DNA of 8,841 nt, taken from NCBI GenBank assembly GCA_900550105.1, contig URQW01000105.1, positions 1 through 8,841 of the forward strand, given 5' to 3'. This DNA comes from an uncultured Pelosinus sp. (GTDB lineage: Bacteria > Bacillota > Negativicutes > UMGS1260). Below are positions 6,859-8,841 of the stretch, piece after piece; position 1 is the stretch's first letter; each line of letters begins with the position of its first letter. The notes below the pieces were generated by a model. That model was not told where the DNA came from, did no database searches, and worked only from the letters and a program-made list of their open reading frames with translations. The translations under genes and the position numbers were made by a program.

Positions 6859-7431
6859 ATGATGAAAAATTTAGGACCAAACGCATTCGGATATGGTTAT
6901 TCTGCACCAGTTTTAATGGTTGGCACTTATAATGATGATGGAACAGTCAACGTGATGAATTTGCATGAGGGTATGAGGACGAATGCTGGTGATCTCGCAT
7001 TATGTATTGGTCCAAGTAGTAAGACCCATGAGAACATTAGAAAGAGACGCGCACTTACTGTTGCACTGGTCAATCAGAATTTGATAAAGGAAGTGGATTA
7101 CTTTGGAACTGTAAGCGGCCATAGAGTTCCTGATAAATTTGCCCAAACAGGCTTGAAGGCTGTAAAGAGTGAACGCGTCAATGCCCCTATCATCGAAGGT
7201 AGTCCACTAGTCATCGAATGCGAACTCATAGAGGTTGTACGAGCAAATAATTTCACTACTGTACTTGCCAGGATTGTCAATGTAGTGGCAGATGAGTCAG
7301 TGTTAGATAAAACTGGCAGAGTTGATGCCCAGAAAACAGGAATGTTATTTTTTGATTCGTTCAGCAACAGCTATTTTTCATTAGGTGAGAAAGCCGGAAA
7401 TGCATGGGGCGAAGGGAAAAAATATCTGTAA
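6859..7431 (+). CDS. Flavin reductase-like FMN-binding protein, copy 2
   Basis: Another 190-residue flavin reductase-like protein, clearly related to its upstream neighbour but strongly diverged. Shared blocks include PVLM near residues 17-20, DYFGTVSGHRVPDKF (80-94), KSERVNAPIIEGSPLVIEC (103-121), RIVNVVADESVLDKTGRV (138-155) and SYFSLGEKAGNAWGEG (171-186). The central strand differs (LALCIGPSSKTHENI, 46-60), which may change the flavin or partner surface. The ATG at 6859 is chosen because GGAGG (6845-6849) lies nine bases upstream; an in-frame TTG at 6850 would sit directly on the ribosome site. The 16-nt gap from copy 1 implies one transcript. Similar length and order suggest either an old duplication or two subunits that work together. 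No terminator is seen before the next gene. Confidence 0.85.
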   Translation: MMKNLGPNAFGYGYSAPVLMVGTYNDDGTVNVMNLHEGMRTNAGDLALCIGPSSKTHENIRKRRALTVALVNQNLIKEVDYFGTVSGHRVPDKFAQTGLKAVKSERVNAPIIEGSPLVIECELIEVVRANNFTTVLARIVNVVADESVLDKTGRVDAQKTGMLFFDSFSNSYFSLGEKAGNAWGEGKKYL

Positions 7432-7443
7432 ATTCTTATTTGG

Positions 7444-7494
7444 TATGAGATTTGCCTTTATACGAGATTAATACGAGAGTTTAACTATATGAGA
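7444..7494 (+). repeat. Four TAYGAGA repeats before the aldo/keto reductase gene
   Basis: TATGAGA occurs at 7444-7450 and 7488-7494, TACGAGA at 7461-7467 and 7472-7478. The two inner copies extend to ATACGAGA and start 11 bp apart, one helical turn. The outer copies lie 17 and 16 bp away, so the group is nearly symmetric about the middle. A TTTATA box (7457-7462) and a TAACTA-like box (7482-7487) are 19 bp apart within it. This fits an activator-controlled promoter for the reductase, but no binding protein can be named. Confidence 0.4.
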
Positions 7495-7510
7495 AAGTGA
7501 GAAATGAAAT

Positions 7511-8476
7511 ATGAAAACTAGAAAATTAGGTAACCAGGGGCTAGTTGTTTCAGAAATAGGACTTGGTTGTATGGGGATGGATCATGGTTATGGTCAATCA
7601 GTAGATCGTCAAGAAATGACTAAGTTGATACAAACAGCAGTAGAATTAGGATGTAATCTTTTTGATACAGCTCCTATTTATGGATATGAAAATGAAGAGT
7701 TATTAGGTGAAGCGCTAAAAGCTTATAAAGATAAAGTTGTTATTGCTACTAAATTTGGAGTTACTGGAATGGACACTATCGGTGGCCAAATAGTCCAGTC
7801 ATTAGATAGTAGTCCAGAATCTATTAGAAAACAATTAGATGGATCTTTAAAGCGGTTAAAGGTAGATTGTATTGATTTGTACTATCAACATCGTATTGAC
7901 CCTAAAGTAGAGCCAGAAGTTGTTGCTGGGGTGATGAAAGAATTAATATCTGAAGGGAAAATTAAATACTGGGGATTATCAAACACACCAATAGATTATA
8001 TTAGACGTGCTCATGCTGTCTGTCCTGTTACTGCAATTGAAGATCAATATTCAATGATGTGGCGTAAGCCTGAGCAGGGCTTGTTTCAAGTCTGCGAAGA
8101 GCTAGAAATTGGATTTGTTGCATATAGCCCATTAGGAAATGGTTTCTTAAGTGGAAAATATACAAAAGATACAAAATATCAAGACGGTGATTTTAGAAAC
8201 ATGATGGGAAGATTTAAACCAGAAGTAATTGAGCAAAATCAAGCATTATTAGATTTGATTGTGCAAATTGCTGAAAGTAAAAATGCCACTTCAGCACAGA
8301 TTGTTCTAGCTTGGGAATTAGCACAAAAGTCTTATATTGTCCCAATTCCTGGTACAACCAAATTACATAGATTAGAAGAAAATTTAGGAGTAGCTAACAT
8401 TCAATTAACAGAGGAAGAATTAGCGGGTATCAATGAAGCTTTATCTAAAATTGATATAGATGAAACATTTTTTTAA
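7511..8476 (+). CDS. Aldo/keto reductase, AKR13/YakC-like
   Basis: A 321-residue NADPH-dependent (alpha/beta)8-barrel reductase acting on aldehydes or ketones in the cytoplasm. The catalytic tetrad is complete: D52 and Y57 in NLFDTAPIYGYENEELLG, K81 in VIATKFG and H127 in LYYQHRID. The family blocks LGNQGLVVSEIGLGCMGM (6-23), KYWGLSNT (152-159), AYSPLGNGFLSGKY (204-217) and VPIPGTTKLHRLEENL (277-292) are also present, the last for NADPH binding. About two thirds of the leucines are TTA and none is CTG, unlike the dehydrogenase gene, which suggests a separate, AT-rich source. The ribosome site is weak (GTGAG about 11 nt before the ATG). A 79-nt gap with repeats precedes it, so it may have its own promoter rather than belonging to the upstream operon. 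Substrate unknown. Confidence 0.93.
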   Translation: MKTRKLGNQGLVVSEIGLGCMGMDHGYGQSVDRQEMTKLIQTAVELGCNLFDTAPIYGYENEELLGEALKAYKDKVVIATKFGVTGMDTIGGQIVQSLDSSPESIRKQLDGSLKRLKVDCIDLYYQHRIDPKVEPEVVAGVMKELISEGKIKYWGLSNTPIDYIRRAHAVCPVTAIEDQYSMMWRKPEQGLFQVCEELEIGFVAYSPLGNGFLSGKYTKDTKYQDGDFRNMMGRFKPEVIEQNQALLDLIVQIAESKNATSAQIVLAWELAQKSYIVPIPGTTKLHRLEENLGVANIQLTEEELAGINEALSKIDIDETFF

Positions 8477-8536
8477 GTTTTAAATAATGTATTTGTCTCA
8501 CTTTTTAAAAGCCTTTCAACTAGTCAATATATAATT

Positions 8537-8580
8537 AGCAATATTTCAGAACTTTTTTCTTTTTGTTCTGGAATATTGCT
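8537..8580 (+). terminator. Long terminator-like hairpin after the aldo/keto reductase gene
   Basis: AGCAATATTTCAGAAC (8537-8552) pairs with GTTCTGGAATATTGCT (8565-8580), sixteen pairs with one G-T wobble, around a 12-nt T-rich loop. The sequence after the stem (TTAATATTTT) is only a broken T run, so termination may be less efficient than at the guaA hairpin. It lies 60 nt after the reductase stop codon and probably marks the end of the cassette transcript. Confidence 0.65.
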
Positions 8581-8718
8581 TTAATATTTTAATGAATTTA
8601 TTGAACCTGTGAAAAAAGTCTAGATAAGCTGCGCCTGTGCGGAAAATTTTTGACAAGCTCTCTATTACCAGCATATGTTGTTAAATAATTTGCAAAATCT
8701 AATAAGGTAAAGAAATTA

Positions 8719-8747
8719 TTGAATTTCCTCGGGTGTCATGCTACAAT
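8719..8747 (+). promoter_or_regulatory. Strong sigma-A type promoter of the right-edge gene
   Basis: The -35 box TTGAAT (8719-8724) and -10 box TACAAT (8742-8747) are spaced by the ideal 17 nt, and TGC just before the -10 box makes it an extended -10. Transcription would start near 8754, inside the palindrome at 8745-8766, giving a leader of about 28 nt. Confidence 0.8.
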
Positions 8748-8766
8748 ATACAACACGTTGTATATT
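8745..8766. promoter_or_regulatory. 22-bp palindromic operator over -10 box and start site
   Basis: AATATACAAC (8745-8754) and GTTGTATATT (8757-8766) are perfect inverted copies with a 2-bp AC centre. The repeat overlaps the end of the -10 box and the predicted transcription start, so a bound dimer would block RNA polymerase. Size and position are typical for MarR-, TetR- or PadR-type repressors, often the product of the gene they precede. Confidence 0.75.
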
Positions 8767-8781
8767 TCGAGGAAGTGGAAT

Positions 8782-8841
8782 ATGATAAATTTAGAATTCC
8801 TAATTGAGAGGAAAATACTAAGGCTTGGTAACCAACTGTTG
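8782..8841 (+). CDS. Start of a gene cut by the window edge, possible regulator
   Basis: Only the first 20 codons are present: ATG at 8782, with GAGGAAGTGG about 5-10 nt upstream and the frame open to the edge. The peptide (MINLEFLIERKILRLGNQLL) looks like an amphipathic helix, as found at the N terminus of MarR-type regulators, but this is too short for a family call. The strong promoter and overlapping palindrome make a self-controlled repressor the most likely reading; that is inference from layout. Confidence 0.6.
   Translation, partial: MINLEFLIERKILRLGNQLL

Larger units (their letters stand above)
8477..8781. other. AT-rich intergenic region of 305 nt
   Basis: No intact gene is seen on either strand. 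It holds a long terminator-like hairpin (8537-8580), a weak promoter-like pair TTGACA (8650-8655) and TATGTT (8674-8679) 18 nt apart with nothing coding directly after it, and the promoter and palindrome for the next gene (8719-8766). The minus strand is open for about 45 codons ending at 8598 but has no start codon or recognisable family. Confidence 0.6.

Noticed and set aside
8650..8679. Promoter-like TTGACA with TATGTT
   Set aside because: Spacing is acceptable, but no gene follows before the much better promoter at 8719, so it is treated as a chance match or relic.
8598..8735. Minus-strand open stretch, possible transposase remnant
   Set aside because: About 45 codons without a start codon or recognisable motif, and it overlaps the promoter of the next gene. 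Too weak to call a pseudogene without a protein search.

Overview
The window looks like a chromosomal stretch from a spore-forming, low-to-moderate GC Firmicute. A Negativicutes/Sporomusaceae-type or clostridial host is my guess. The basis is strong AAGGAGG-type ribosome binding sites, a TTG start on guaA, U-tract terminators and a PdaB-like sporulation deacetylase. No 16S or other phylogenetic marker is present, so the taxon is inferred.

Left part (1-3735), all on the plus strand and host-like. It holds a small uncharacterised protein (possible Sm-like beta barrel), a terminator-like hairpin, a stand-alone HipA-like kinase-fold protein, a membrane-anchored PdaB-type polysaccharide deacetylase with its own terminator, and a complete GMP synthase gene (guaA) with a good extended -10 promoter. 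guaA ends at a 14-bp perfect hairpin (3804-3853) that also serves the converging gene from the right.

Right part (3911-8476) reads as an accessory redox cassette. An AraC-family regulator on the minus strand diverges from an iron-type alcohol dehydrogenase, two tandem diverged flavin reductase-like proteins of 190 residues each, and an aldo/keto reductase. The dehydrogenase to flavoprotein spacing is operon-like. The aldo/keto reductase follows a 79-nt gap containing four copies of TAYGAGA, and its codon use is very different (mostly TTA leucines, no CTG). The cassette therefore seems assembled from parts of different origin. A plausible joint role is AraC-controlled reduction of an aldehyde, ketone or quinone-like compound; the substrate cannot be read from the sequence.

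Right edge (8477-8841): a long terminator-like hairpin, about 165 nt of AT-rich sequence without a clear gene, then a strong promoter overlapped by a near-perfect 22-bp palindrome and the first 20 codons of a new gene. That layout is typical of a self-repressing regulator, but the identity is not visible. I found no CRISPR array, rRNA, tRNA, intact insertion sequence or phage gene. The least ordinary item is the AraC/dehydrogenase/double flavoprotein/reductase cassette with its candidate operators; I cannot claim a wholly new system.
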